Source: Nemertoderma westbladi (taxonomy: Eukaryota; Xenacoelomorpha; Nemertodermatida; Nemertodermatidae). Taken from it: a stretch of DNA of 31,435 bases. The position numbers and the translations under genes are program-made. Every line of letters begins with the position of its first letter. Within the stretch, counting starts at the first letter, position 1. The stretch is taken from NCBI GenBank assembly GCA_032718475.1, contig JAUCBJ010000685.1, positions 1-31,435 of the forward strand. The letters run 5' to 3'. Shown here piece after piece: positions 18,545-27,880 of the stretch. A model generated the notes under the pieces. The model ran no database searches and was not told where the DNA came from. It saw nothing but the letters and a program-made list of their open reading frames with translations.

Positions 18545-18597
18545 CATACTTTGTTATACATACTTTGTTATACATACTTTGTTATACATACTTTGTA
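18545..18597. repeat. 14-bp tandem repeat, four units
   Basis: CATACTTTGTTATA repeated without gaps; the last unit changes to TGTAAC. Confidence 0.9.
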
Positions 18598-18850
18598 ACT
18601 GATTGACATCATAAATTTCGTAAATTTTTGTACGCAACTCGAAGTCTTCTCTCTCTTGGCTGTTACCTGTGAGGGTGGGACGGACGGCGCTACAGTAACT
18701 CCCATGGTTGAACGCTTTCAAACATCTAATATATTGATTATCAAATATAATATGATTCCTATATCGCATATCGCTGAATGAGAGCACCAATTAAGAAATT
18801 GCAACCGTCCCCCACTAGAAATAGATAATGCCATGGACCCAGCCTAGCTT

Positions 18851-18883
18851 GTGTAGGCTGGGTCCACGGGACCCAGCCTACAC
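18851..18883. repeat. Perfect 15-bp inverted repeat with 3-base loop
   Basis: GTGTAGGCTGGGTCC, loop ACG, GGACCCAGCCTACAC. A third, direct copy of GGACCCAGCCTA precedes it at about 18836, so either arm can pair with the middle copy. Confidence 0.9.
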
Positions 18884-19094
18884 AGACTGTTAGTCCAACA
18901 GTCCCCGACATACCACGGTTGACTGTCACCTTGTAACTGTGTAGTTTGTAACTGTGTAGCAGTGTAGGCCCCTACTAACATGCTCGTCTAATATGTGCAA
19001 CTGTTTACCATTATCGCCTTAACAACCTATATAATGTGTTTTATGCTGCATAGTGAAACTTTAAATACGTTACAAACGAATTATTCATTATGTC

Positions 19095-19260
19095 TGTTGA
19101 AGTTGAAATTGCTGAAAACTGGTTCTCATTTATCTACCAATTAAGGATGCAAGGTAGAGATGCGCCTTGGTCAGTCCCCTTGAAGCATTCGTATCGAAAC
19201 GAAAACTGCCCTGGTCCCCATGCAGGAATCGAACCCACGACCAGTAGATCGATGTGAATT
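19095..19260 (-). mobile_element. Degenerate SINE related to the one at 4953-5204
   Basis: On minus, GTCGTGGGTTCGATTCC carries a pol III B box. About 85 bp later CATCCTTAATTGGTAGATAA then ATGAGAACCAGTTTTC aligns with CATCCACTGGGGTCGATAAA then ATGAGTACCAGTT of the intact SINE. The A-box end is lost or unrecognisable. Confidence 0.55.
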
Positions 19261-19447
19261 CGAAGCAATGGATATTTTTTTACATTTTAACTTAAGAGAT
19301 AATGTCTAAATATACACTAGCATACTGTATTTAATGTAAATACATTCATACACTATACTTCATACACTCATATAAAACAAATCTGTCACGTACCAGTAGG
19401 TTCTTATGAAAAACCCAAATCTGGCGTTTGAGTTGTTTTGGTATACA

Positions 19448-19534
19448 TACGTTTCGGCCTAGGACGTTTCGGTCCAGGACGTTTCGTCCCGGACATTTCG
19501 GCCCGAACGATTCGGCCCGGACGTTTCGGCCCAT
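19448..19534. repeat. Array of GGCCGAAACGTCC-type motif, minus orientation
   Basis: About six units of 14-16 bp, read on the minus strand as GGCCGAAACGTCC with variants. An opposing array is at 23922-24010. The minus frame across it (19346-19534) is not supported as a gene. Confidence 0.85.
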
Positions 19535-19665
19535 GACTGTAACTGAATGAAAAGGCTAACTTGTTTGATATGATAATAATTATTCATTAAAATTATAATT
19601 ATTTCACAATAACATACAAACACTTCATAAAATATCTTTAATGAAATGGCTATTTAATTTACCTT

Positions 19666-19676
19666 TATTTCAAAAT
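19666..19676. repeat. Target site duplication, left, of RTE LINE
   Basis: TATTTCAAAAT, found exactly again at 22952-22962. Confidence 0.85.
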
Positions 19677-19807
19677 GAATGAAAAGCGCATCTGCATTAG
19701 AGATGATACACGCCCGGCCTGTCTATACTGGATACCTAACCCAGGAGGCATACTTGGTTCAGGGTGTAACAAAAGGACCCCTACAGTCGGCAGCAGGGCT
19801 GTAGGCC

Positions 19808-20820
19808 ATGGATAGGCGGAAGGTAATCAACCAACGGCTAGACATGCTGACAAGGTCGGCGGAAGGTAATCAACCAACGGCGACCTACTGCGAAGACGCT
19901 TGTAGGAGTTGCGACCACAAGCGGTTTACTCCCGCAACTGAAAGATATGAGTATGAGAACCCTCCAGGAGAAATACCGGCTCGGTCGTCGCCCGGGTCAA
20001 CAAGTCCCTCAGTGGTACACCAGGCTGGGGTCGATAAATTGGCTACTGGAACAGAAGACAGAGAAGAAAGAAGAACCAACCTGTTGAAATGTAAAAAGAC
20101 ACTAAAGATTGCTACAATGAACGCACGCACGCTGAAAGCACATACCAAACAGGGTGACATGGTCGCTCTGGCAATGGAATTTGGAAATGGATGGACGTTA
20201 GTAACAAGCTCAGCAGTAAGAAACTCGGCCAATGCATCAATTGGTGGAGTAGGAATTCTGCTAAGCCCATTTGCACCCTAAACAACATCGAATCTATAAA
20301 TTCCAGGGTTATGATCGCAACATTTGATGGGAATCCCAAGGCAACAGTTATATGTTGCTACAGTCCAACCAATGCCTCAGAGCCAGAACAAGCAGTCAAG
20401 TTTTATGAAGAACTGACTGGACTTATAAAGGACATTCCGAGACACAATGTTAAAGTCATTGCTGGTGACCTGAATGCGCAAATTGGCCCAGAAGACATCA
20501 AGGGTTATACCTACTGTATAACACCAGTTCTAACAGAAATGGGTACTTACTTTTAGACCTAATGGAAGAATGTGAATTGATACCAACAAACAACACATTC
20601 GAAAAGAGTAAGGGGAAGCTATGGACCTTTCAATACCCTAATGGAACCAAAGCACAACTGGATTACATCCTTATAAACAAAAAGTGGAGAAACAACATGG
20701 TCAACTGCGAGGCATACAGCTCGTTCAACCTAATTGGTTCGGACCACAGAATTGTGACTGCTTCAACCTAATTGGTTCGGACCACAGAATTGTGACTGCA
20801 GAGATAAGACTCAGTTTGAG
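19808..20820 (+). pseudogene. LINE endonuclease (AP-like) domain, disrupted
   Basis: ORF start MDRRKVINQRLDML at 19808. Endonuclease motifs across three frames: KIATMNARTL (20104), GVGILLSPFA, then after a frameshift MIATFDGNPKATVICCYSPT, VIAGDLNAQIG (20456), a second shift, KLWTFQYPNGTKAQLDYILI and IGSDHRIVTA (20740 and, duplicated, 20778). These correspond to the N, D-x-N and S-D-H catalytic motifs of exonuclease-endonuclease-phosphatase enzymes that nick target DNA for retrotransposition. It is missing the EHR..HED region that the minus copy retains. Confidence 0.85.
20724..20799. repeat. 38-bp tandem duplication inside the LINE
   Basis: Two exact copies of a 38-bp block beginning TTCAACCTAATTGG, covering the SDHR motif. 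As 38 is not a multiple of three, it shifts the frame and explains why two frames both carry IGSDHRIVTA. Confidence 0.95.
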
Positions 20821-21439
20821 AGCCAGCAAACCCAGGACAAGCAAGCAAATCAACTATGACTGGGAGAAACTCAGAACTGACAATGCTGTAAAGGATGCTT
20901 ATACAGTAGAAGTTCAAAACCGCTTTGAAGCACTTCAGTCAATGGATGAAGACCAATCCACCGATTCAATATACCAGAATATAATAACAGCCCACAAGGA
21001 ATCAGCTAAGAGGCATATCCCCCAGAAACCCAAACGAAAACAGTATGTGCCATGGAAAAACTCTGAGGTTACTTGTAAGAGAGAAGATCTTAAGATAGCC
21101 TACAAAGTTAAAACCGAACAACCAACAACTGAAAACATTAACAAGGTTGAGAAAGCTAAGGACGATCTTAAATTGGCCTACAACATCAGCCAGGAAAAGT
21201 ACATACAGGATAAAACTGAAGCAATTACAACTGCTCACATACAGCAACAATCAAGACTTACCTGGCAAACTGTAAATGAGGTATCTGGTCGGAAAAGTTG
21301 TGCAAAGGGGCGCCTCAAAGCCGATAGTCCTGAAGAACGTGTTGGGAAGTGGAAAAATCACTTCAGCAACTTGCTTGGGCAGCCACCAAACATCGAGGTC
21401 ACCCTACAAGGAAAATATATGACAAGACACTACCAATAG

Positions 21440-22814
21440 AAACAGGGGACTTCACACCTGCCGAACTCCAAAGAAGCATTAAAAGCATGTCCAATAATAA
21501 AGCGAGTGGATTAGATGAAATCCCAGCGGAGGTATGGAAAACCGGAGTGCTAAACAGACCATTATTGAATGTTTGCAACCGGATGTTAAAAGGGGAAAAG
21601 CCACCACCAAATTGGACTAAAGGTCAACTAAAGCCTCTCCCCAAGAAAGGAGACCTCGGCATACCAACAAACTATCGTGGGATCTGTCTGCTTGTGGTAG
21701 CTGCCAAAATATACAATAAAATGATTCTATATAGGATTAGGCCTCACATAGAGAAACTACTGCGTAAGAGCCAAAACGGATTTCGACCAAGTAGATCAAC
21801 AATAGCTCAGATACTTGCACTACGGAGACTGATTGAAGGAATTAAGTCAAAGAATCTCCCCGCAGTCATGACTTTCTTATTCCTTCTTTTCAAGAAGGAA
21901 TTCGACTCCATCCATAGAGGTAAAATGCTTGAAATCCTAAGAGCTTATGGAATACCAGAAGTAATTGTTGCTGGCATTGGATTGTTATAATGTGACACAG
22001 AAGCGCAGGTACTCTCACCAGATGGTGAAACTGAGTTTTTCTCAATCCTGGCTGGCGTACTGCAAGGTGACACATTAGCACCAGTACTATTTGTAATTGT
22101 GCTGGATTACGCAATGAGGGCGGCCACAAAGGGTGAAGATCTGGGATTCACACTTCAAGAACGCAGAAGTAGTAGATATCCGGCAACTACAGTCACAGAC
22201 ACCGACTTTGCGGATGACATCGCCCTGCTCTCTAATACGCTAGCAGATGCACAGCTTCTACTAAATAAAGTGGAGAGGGCTGCTAAGGAGGTTTGATTGC
22301 ATATAAATGCTACAAAGACCGAATTCATGACCTTTAATGTTGATGGGAACTTGACAACCATTGATAATAATCAACTAAGGAAGGTCGATGACTTCCAGTA
22401 CCTTGGATCATGGATAGAGAGTAGCAAAAAGGACATAGAAGTTAGGAAAGCAAAGGCTTGGGTAGCTCTATCAAAAATGGATACCATCTGGAAATCAGAT
22501 CTCTCCAGGCACCTGAAGACTAAGTTCTTTCGAGCCACAGTGGAAAGTGTATTTTTATACGGGGGTGAGACCTGGACACTGACTAAATCACTTGAACAAC
22601 GAATTGATGGTTGCTACACAAGACTACTAAGGGCAGCACTAAACATCAGCTGGGGAGACAACACATGACAAACGTCGAGCTTTATGGTACAATACCACCT
22701 GTATCAACCACCCTCCGTGAACGCAGATTAAGATGCAGTGGGCACTGCTGGCGAAGTAAAGACGAGGTCATACCAGATCTACTTCTCTGGCAACCAACTC
22801 ATGGAAAGGAGTAA
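21440..22814 (+). pseudogene. LINE reverse transcriptase domain, disrupted
   Basis: NNKASGLDEIPAEVWK (about 21490), LKPLPKKGDLGIPTNYRGIC (21630), QNGFRPSRSTIAQ, FLLFKKEFDSIHR (the catalytic-Asp motif; consensus FxDFKKAFDSIHR), a stop after GIGLL, then LQGDTLAPVLF-like sequence in other frames, FADDIALL (22204, catalytic FADD), a stop after AAKEV, and MHINATKTEFMTF through FFRATVESVFLYGGETW. It copies element RNA into DNA at the nicked target. The first catalytic aspartate position reads L-F-K-K rather than D-F-K-K, another sign of decay. Confidence 0.88.
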
Positions 22815-22951
22815 AGGAAATATAACATATAGATCAACTTGAAAGGGATACTGAACTTGGGAGAAACGAAATTGCGACAACTATGGAGAATCGGGAAGCC
22901 TGGAAGGATCTCATTTCCACTGTCCGAGTTCGCTCGACCTAGTAGTAGTAG

Positions 22952-22962
22952 TATTTCAAAAT
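22952..22962. repeat. Target site duplication, right, of RTE LINE
   Basis: Second exact copy of TATTTCAAAAT. Confidence 0.85.
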
Positions 22963-23335
22963 AAAATAAACATTAGGGAAGTGGTGCTCTGGTTCCATAG
23001 ACAATTCGCCATCAATTATGTTATGCGGCCGAAAAAATGCAAGTCAGAACAAATCTATTGGTCTGGAGTACCACATTGCTAATATACAGTACTACCAAAG
23101 TGAATCAATTTCACGAACCATGTAGGGCTTAATTTCGTCTGATCGATATATTTTGGAGATACTTCATTAACTTTAAACATTACTCAATTGATAATTCTTG
23201 TAGCTGGACAGTGTATTGTCTTAATGATCTGTTGAAACAATAACTGAGATAGATGATTTTGATTTATACCCATAGATAACGACGTATAATGCTTTTATTA
23301 ATACATATTTTATTTCACTTCACATCCACTCTGGT
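22963..23335. other. Intergenic, no gene seen
   Basis: AT-rich, no repeat or frame that I recognise. Confidence 0.45.
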
Positions 23336-23342
23336 CCTTTTA

Positions 23343-23460
23343 ATGGGCATACATTTCATCTAAATTTAAATTTAATACGCATATATTTCATCTAAATTTA
23401 AATTTAATACGCATATATTTCATCTAAATTTAAATTTAATACGCATATATTTTATCTCAT
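23343..23460. repeat. 32-bp tandem repeat, about 3.5 units
   Basis: The unit begins CGCATATATTTCATCTAAAT and ends TTAATA; first and last units are slightly diverged. Confidence 0.9.
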
Positions 23461-23920
23461 TCCATATGACATCCAGTCTGTCTCATAATTATTAGCAATG
23501 CTCCTTTAATGGAATATTTCTAATCTATTCTATTTTTAAGACCAACATTAAAATACACTAATAATTTTAATTCCGTGTATTGTAATGTACTTTATTTATT
23601 GACTCACATTTTAAAATACGTATGTTTTATTTTATGGGGGAAACCCCATCATCATAATACTAAGGTTAATTTGTCAGCATATGTTATCTTTGTTTTAAGT
23701 TACAGTATGGTGCAAAGTTATATTAATAAATAATAATAATAATAATATTACATTAGTTATTATTTATAAATACAATGTAGAACTTCGATCTTGACGACTA
23801 TCAAACAGGTGTCGGAGCAGTTCCTACTGACTACTCCTCTTGTAACGAACGTAACAACTACAAAACAAATATATTGAATAACTTATTATTAACAGCTTAT
23901 TTAAGGGAGTAAAGTGAATC
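23461..23920. other. Intergenic, no gene seen
   Basis: AT-rich, including an (AAT)n run near 23728-23750. Confidence 0.45.
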
Positions 23921-23921
23921 T

Positions 23922-24010
23922 TTGGGCCAAAACGTCCGACAAGCAAATCTTGTATTTCATTCATTGGGCCGAAACGTCCTTGGCCAAAACGTCTTAGACC
24001 GAAACGTCTG
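23922..24010. repeat. Array of GGCCGAAACGTCC-type motif, plus orientation
   Basis: About four units (GGGCCAAAACGTCC, GGGCCGAAACGTCC, GGCCAAAACGTC, GACCGAAACGTC), inverted relative to the array at 19448-19534. Confidence 0.85.
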
Positions 24011-24133
24011 TTACCCAGTTGTTTTACAGAGTTATAAATTATAATTGGTAGGCCCTACTTAAGTTGTTTTAGAAAAAAACAGAAAATAGCAGCAAAAACA
24101 ACTTAAGCGCCAAATTGTGCACAAAAATCAATA

Positions 24134-24600
24134 TTGTGGAGTAAAAGATGCACATATGAAATTTTTAACATTGCAGGTCGAAATTATAAACAAACAGTGC
24201 TGAACATTTTAGTCGAAAACACAATAAAAATAACCAAAATCCAAATTTTAATCAACAAATCGTCGTTCCTGAACAATTCTGATAATGGCGCTTGTGTTGT
24301 TCTTTCAAGACAGGGACGAAATATATTTAAAAATAAATTACAAACCGTTAATTTTACTAAGTACGCTAAATTCGATAGAAATCTTTAACATTTAATTTCA
24401 TCATTTTAATTTTATGATATTATTGTATCCTTTACCTATGTTTTTATCTCTTTTATTTAGCTGGTACTTAAGTCGCCTCGATTAGTGCAATTATGTATCT
24501 GATAAGTGTGTTTTCTAAATGTTTGTCGGTCTGTTGTGAGCTGTATCAGCTGAGGTGTCTCCTCAAATATAATATCTTATATTTATCTTATCCTATGGGT
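24134..24600 (+). pseudogene. Possible CR1/L2-like LINE 3' end
   Basis: The frame at 24134-24388 ends NIFKNKLQTVNFTKYAKFDR, which resembles the FKxKLD...KY end of CR1/L2-type ORF2. It is followed by about 200 bp of tail with a TATCTTAT-rich end. It carries the 30-bp segment at 24289-24318 in opposite orientation to 18063-18092. Confidence 0.4.
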
Positions 24601-24759
24601 TGACTGATTTTCTAGTTATGACGGTATACATTTATATGCAGCCGGCGCAAGAACACCATCTTGAGCTGCTTGGCAGGTAGCATCCGAAGTGAGTCATGGA
24701 GCTATACCCTATCTCCTTCAACACCACAGCCAACATGGTGGTCGTTTCTAAACGGGTCA

Positions 24760-24800
24760 GTGGGTTGTCGTCCCGTTACGGCTAATTGTCGCGTTACGGC
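24760..24800. repeat. Short tandem repeat, two units of 18 bp
   Basis: GTCGTCCCGTTACGGCTAAT then TGTCGCGTTACGGCTAAT. Confidence 0.8.
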
Positions 24801-25104
24801 TAATTTTTTGGAAGTAAAGTAAAGTGGTGTGTACTAAAGTAGTGTACAGGTGGACTATGAAGCGGAGGTTGAATGAGGTAGAGTATATACATATGGCACA
24901 CATATGCATATATACATATGTATGCCATAATATTGCATACATTTAGTGTTAAAACCCCGCTACATTAAATCACGCGTAAAAACATTTATTTCACCTCTAA
25001 AAGCGCACGGTTTTATTATTTACGGGTGAAATAATTCACAAATTGATTAATTTCTCCTCCTATTTTAGGGGATGATATAAATGGATACATTTATGTAATT
25101 TTAT

Positions 25105-25325
25105 CTTCCCCTTAGCGATTGGCTGATTTGGGAGGGAATTTAAATACACAATTATGCTGTAATAAATCCCCGCTAATGATTGACTGATATAGGTGGGAGT
25201 TTAAATACACAATTATGTTGTAATAAATCCGCCCGCTAATGATTGGCTGATTTAGGGGAGAGTTTAAATACACAATTATGCTGTAATAAATCCACCCGCA
25301 AATGATTGGCTGATATAGGGGGGAA
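25105..25325. repeat. Tandem repeat of about 63 bp, about 3.5 units
   Basis: The unit carries GATTGGCTGAT, GGGAGTTTAAATACACAATT and TGTAATAAATCC. It is a tandem amplification of the inner end of the left terminal inverted repeat. One inverted unit lies at 25490-25556. The minus frame across it is an artefact. Confidence 0.9.
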
Positions 25326-25603
25326 TCCTTTGAAAATCCTTTATTTCCTAAATTGTAGGCTACCAATTGCGGTACTGTTGTAAAGAATGTCATTTTCAAA
25401 TAGGCATCTCATTATATTTCTATAAATTATCCAATCGCTTGGGGTGTATATTATTTCAGCCAGTCACAGCGCGAGGATTTAATAACACATAATTTGTGTA
25501 TTTAAACTCTCCCCTATATCAGCCAATCATTAGCGGGCGGATTTATTACGGCAGTGATTTTTTATGTCCTTTTATTTAACTTTTTTGTCCTCCTTTTTTT
25601 ACG

Positions 25604-25675
25604 AATTGTGCATAATGACTTTTGTTGTCCTTTTAATGACTTTTGTTGTCCTTTTAATGACTTTTTATGTATGTA
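25604..25675. repeat. 21-bp tandem repeat, three units
   Basis: AATGACTTTTGTTGTCCTTTT repeated; the last unit is degenerate. Confidence 0.85.
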
Positions 25676-25683
25676 TTTCTTCA

Positions 25684-25800
25684 AACTGTCAGACAGTTGA
25701 TTTCAACATGCCTATGCCAAAACATTCAAAATTTGTTGATTTCTGGTCTGTCGGACAGTTGCTTTCACTATGCCTGTGCCAAAACATTCCATGATTCCAT
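25684..25800. repeat. Two-copy direct repeat of about 62 bp
   Basis: GTCAGACAGTTGATTTCAAC ... ATGCCAAAACATTC, then GTCGGACAGTTGCTTTCACT ... GTGCCAAAACATTC. Confidence 0.8.
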
Positions 25801-25898
25801 GATTTATAGACTATGAGATAGAATTCCATATGCGCCTGTTGTAAAAGACTCTAAATTTAATAGTTTGTGGTTCTTGTAAAACAATTACCAATTGATGG

Positions 25899-26590
25899 AA
25901 AGGAGCAGGTTAAGGCCGGATTTTCTAACCAAAACAATAAACAGTCACTTTACCAAATCAGGGAAAGGAGCAGGTTACAGAGGCGGGATTTTCTAACCAA
26001 AATAATAAACGATCATTTAACTAATTGAGGGAAAGGAGCAGGTTACAGAGACGGGATTTTCTAACCAAAACAATAAACGATAACATTACCAATTGAGAGA
26101 AAGGAGCAGGTTACAGAGACGGGATTTTCTAACCAAAACAATAAACAGTCACTTTACCAAATCATGGAAAGGAGCAGGTTATAGAGACGGGATTTTCTAA
26201 CCAAAACAATAAACGATAACAATACCAATTGAGAGAAAGGAGCAGGTTACAGAGGCGGGATTTCCTAACCAAAACAATAAACGATCACTTAACTAATTGA
26301 GGGAAAGGAGCAGGTTACAGAGGCGGGATTTTCTAACCAAAACAATAAACAGTCACTTTACCAAATCAGGGAAAGGAGCAGGTTACAGAGAAGGGATTTT
26401 CAAACCAAAACAATAAACGATAACATTACCAATTGAGAGAAAGGAGCAGGTTACAGAGGCGTTGATTTCCTAACGAAAACAATAAACGATCACTTAACTA
26501 ATTGAGGGAAAGGAGCAGGTTACAGAGGCGGGGAAAGGAGCAGGTTACAGAGGCGGGGGAAAGGAGCAGGTTACAGAGGCGGGATTTTCT
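25899..26590. repeat. 68-bp satellite with trimeric higher-order structure
   Basis: Units begin AAAGGAGCAGGTTACAGAG and continue GGGATTTTCTAACCAAAAC. Starts at 25899, 25964, 26032, 26100, 26168, 26236, 26304, 26372, 26440 and 26509, then two truncated 25-26-bp units at 26534 and 26560. The 3' part comes in three variants: A (CAGTCACTTTACCAAATCA), B (CGATCACTTAACTAATTGAG) and C (CGATAACATTACCAATTGAG). The order is A B C A C B A C B, so 26100-26508 is the 204-bp trimer A-C-B twice. Confidence 0.93.
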
Positions 26591-27129
26591 AACCAAAACA
26601 ACCGGTCAGCCGTTAGGCCTACCAGTACCGTATTTAAATGGTAGGCTACACAGTAGGCCTACAGCAGTAGCGGTGCCGGTACCGGTACTAAAATACCTGC
26701 TTTATACCTACATCTGTACATACAATACAGCAAAATAGTGCTACTGTATATATACTAATACCGGTACTGATAGCCTGAGAGAACAGCAGTAGAGAAACCG
26801 GTAGCATGGAACCTAACATTAGATTTTTGGAGGACATAAAAAAATAAAAAAAAGGACAAAAAAAGGATTTAAACGGACAATAAAAATTATTGTGATTTTT
26901 TACAGCATAATTGTGTATTTAAAATTCCCTCCTAAATTAGCCATTCGCTAAGGGGAAGATAAAATCACATAAATGTATCCATTTATATCATCCCCTAAAA
27001 TAGGAGGATAAATTCATCAATTTGTGAATTATTACACCCGTAAATAATAAAACCGTGCGCTTTTAGAGGTGAAATAAATGTTTCTGCGCGTGATTTAATG
27101 TAGCGGGGTTTTAAAACCAAATGTATGCC

Positions 27130-27880
27130 ATAAGAGAATAGAGCGGGCACGCATTGTCGAAGGTTTAAAGAAACTGGCGGTGCCAATGGTATGAGGGTTA
27201 GTAAAGAAAAGAAAAGCTTAATTTATTAAAAATTTAAATGTTAAACATGTTCAATTACATTACGTTAAACGAAACGAAATAATAAGTGTTTCGTTTCGTT
27301 TTTCCGTTTCGTTTCGTTAAATTCAAAATTGATTAAACATTATGATATAAATTTAATTGAATAATTAATGTAGTAAAATATATTAGCCACAAAGATATAC
27401 AATTTGAAGGAATATTATTAACAACACATTTACAATACTACTGAGTAATACGCCCATAACGGAAGCCACTGAAAAATAATACTACAGTATAATATTGCAT
27501 TGTATTACCATTATTATAGGGAAGCCCTATTGTCGCGTCAGACAACCACTAGAAATAACTCACCTTCAATATACTACCCAGGCTACAGTATGACGGACAT
27601 GTCTAATGTCTCCTTGTCTGTGCCACTAATGAACCCAATGTTAAATAAATAAATACAGTTCTGGAATGAATATTTATGACATTGGCTGCCGCTCCCGTTG
27701 ACTACTAAGGGCGCAGACATGGCGCTTCCCCAATGCCCTAAATAACCAATACCCTTCCTAAATACCCACCCGGCTACTCCAGTTGCCAGACAACCAATAG
27801 TTTAATCAATTTAAAAATAAATACTGAAATAGGTGCAACTGCAAATATTCTAATATGCAAAGGTTTATCAAACGTTTAAA
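27130..27880. other. Intergenic with a GTTTC/GAAAC inverted repeat
   Basis: At 27266-27321 AACGAAACGAAA faces TTTCGTTTCGTTTTTCCGT and TTTCGTTTCGTT, an inverted and tandem GAAAC motif. The rest is AT-rich with no gene seen. Confidence 0.55.

Larger units (their letters stand above)
19677..22951 (+). mobile_element. Near full-length RTE-like LINE
   Basis: A 3.27-kb non-LTR element bounded by an 11-bp exact target duplication. In order it has: 5' leader with a 43-bp tandem repeat (from about 19814); endonuclease domain (about 20100-20800); linker; reverse transcriptase (about 21440-22280); C-terminal region to about 22920 ending TVRVRST; and a (TAG)n tail at 22939-22951. Stops and frameshifts make it non-autonomous now. 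Compared with the minus copy (27881-29493), it lacks about 54 bp of the endonuclease near 20178 and has an added 38-bp tandem duplication (20724-20799). RTE assignment rests on the endonuclease and RT motifs and the short-repeat tail. Confidence 0.9.
24935..27128. mobile_element. 2.2-kb element with about 235-bp terminal inverted repeats and internal satellites
   Basis: The left arm (24935-25171) and the reverse complement of the right arm (26894-27128) align over about 235 bp at roughly 95% by eye. Both run GCATACATTT, AAAACCCCGCTACATTAAATC, CACCTCTAAAAGCGCACGG, GGGGATGATATAAATGGATAC and TTTAAATACACAATTATGCT in that order. Inside lie repeats of the arm's inner end, a 68-bp satellite and short tandem runs. 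No transposase frame is present. No convincing target duplication is visible beside GCATAC. It resembles a non-autonomous foldback or long-TIR DNA element. Confidence 0.85.

Noticed and set aside
27266-27321. Interferon-type response element in the GAAAC repeats
   Set aside because: The GAAAC period is five bases, which does not fit the GAAANNGAAA spacing.
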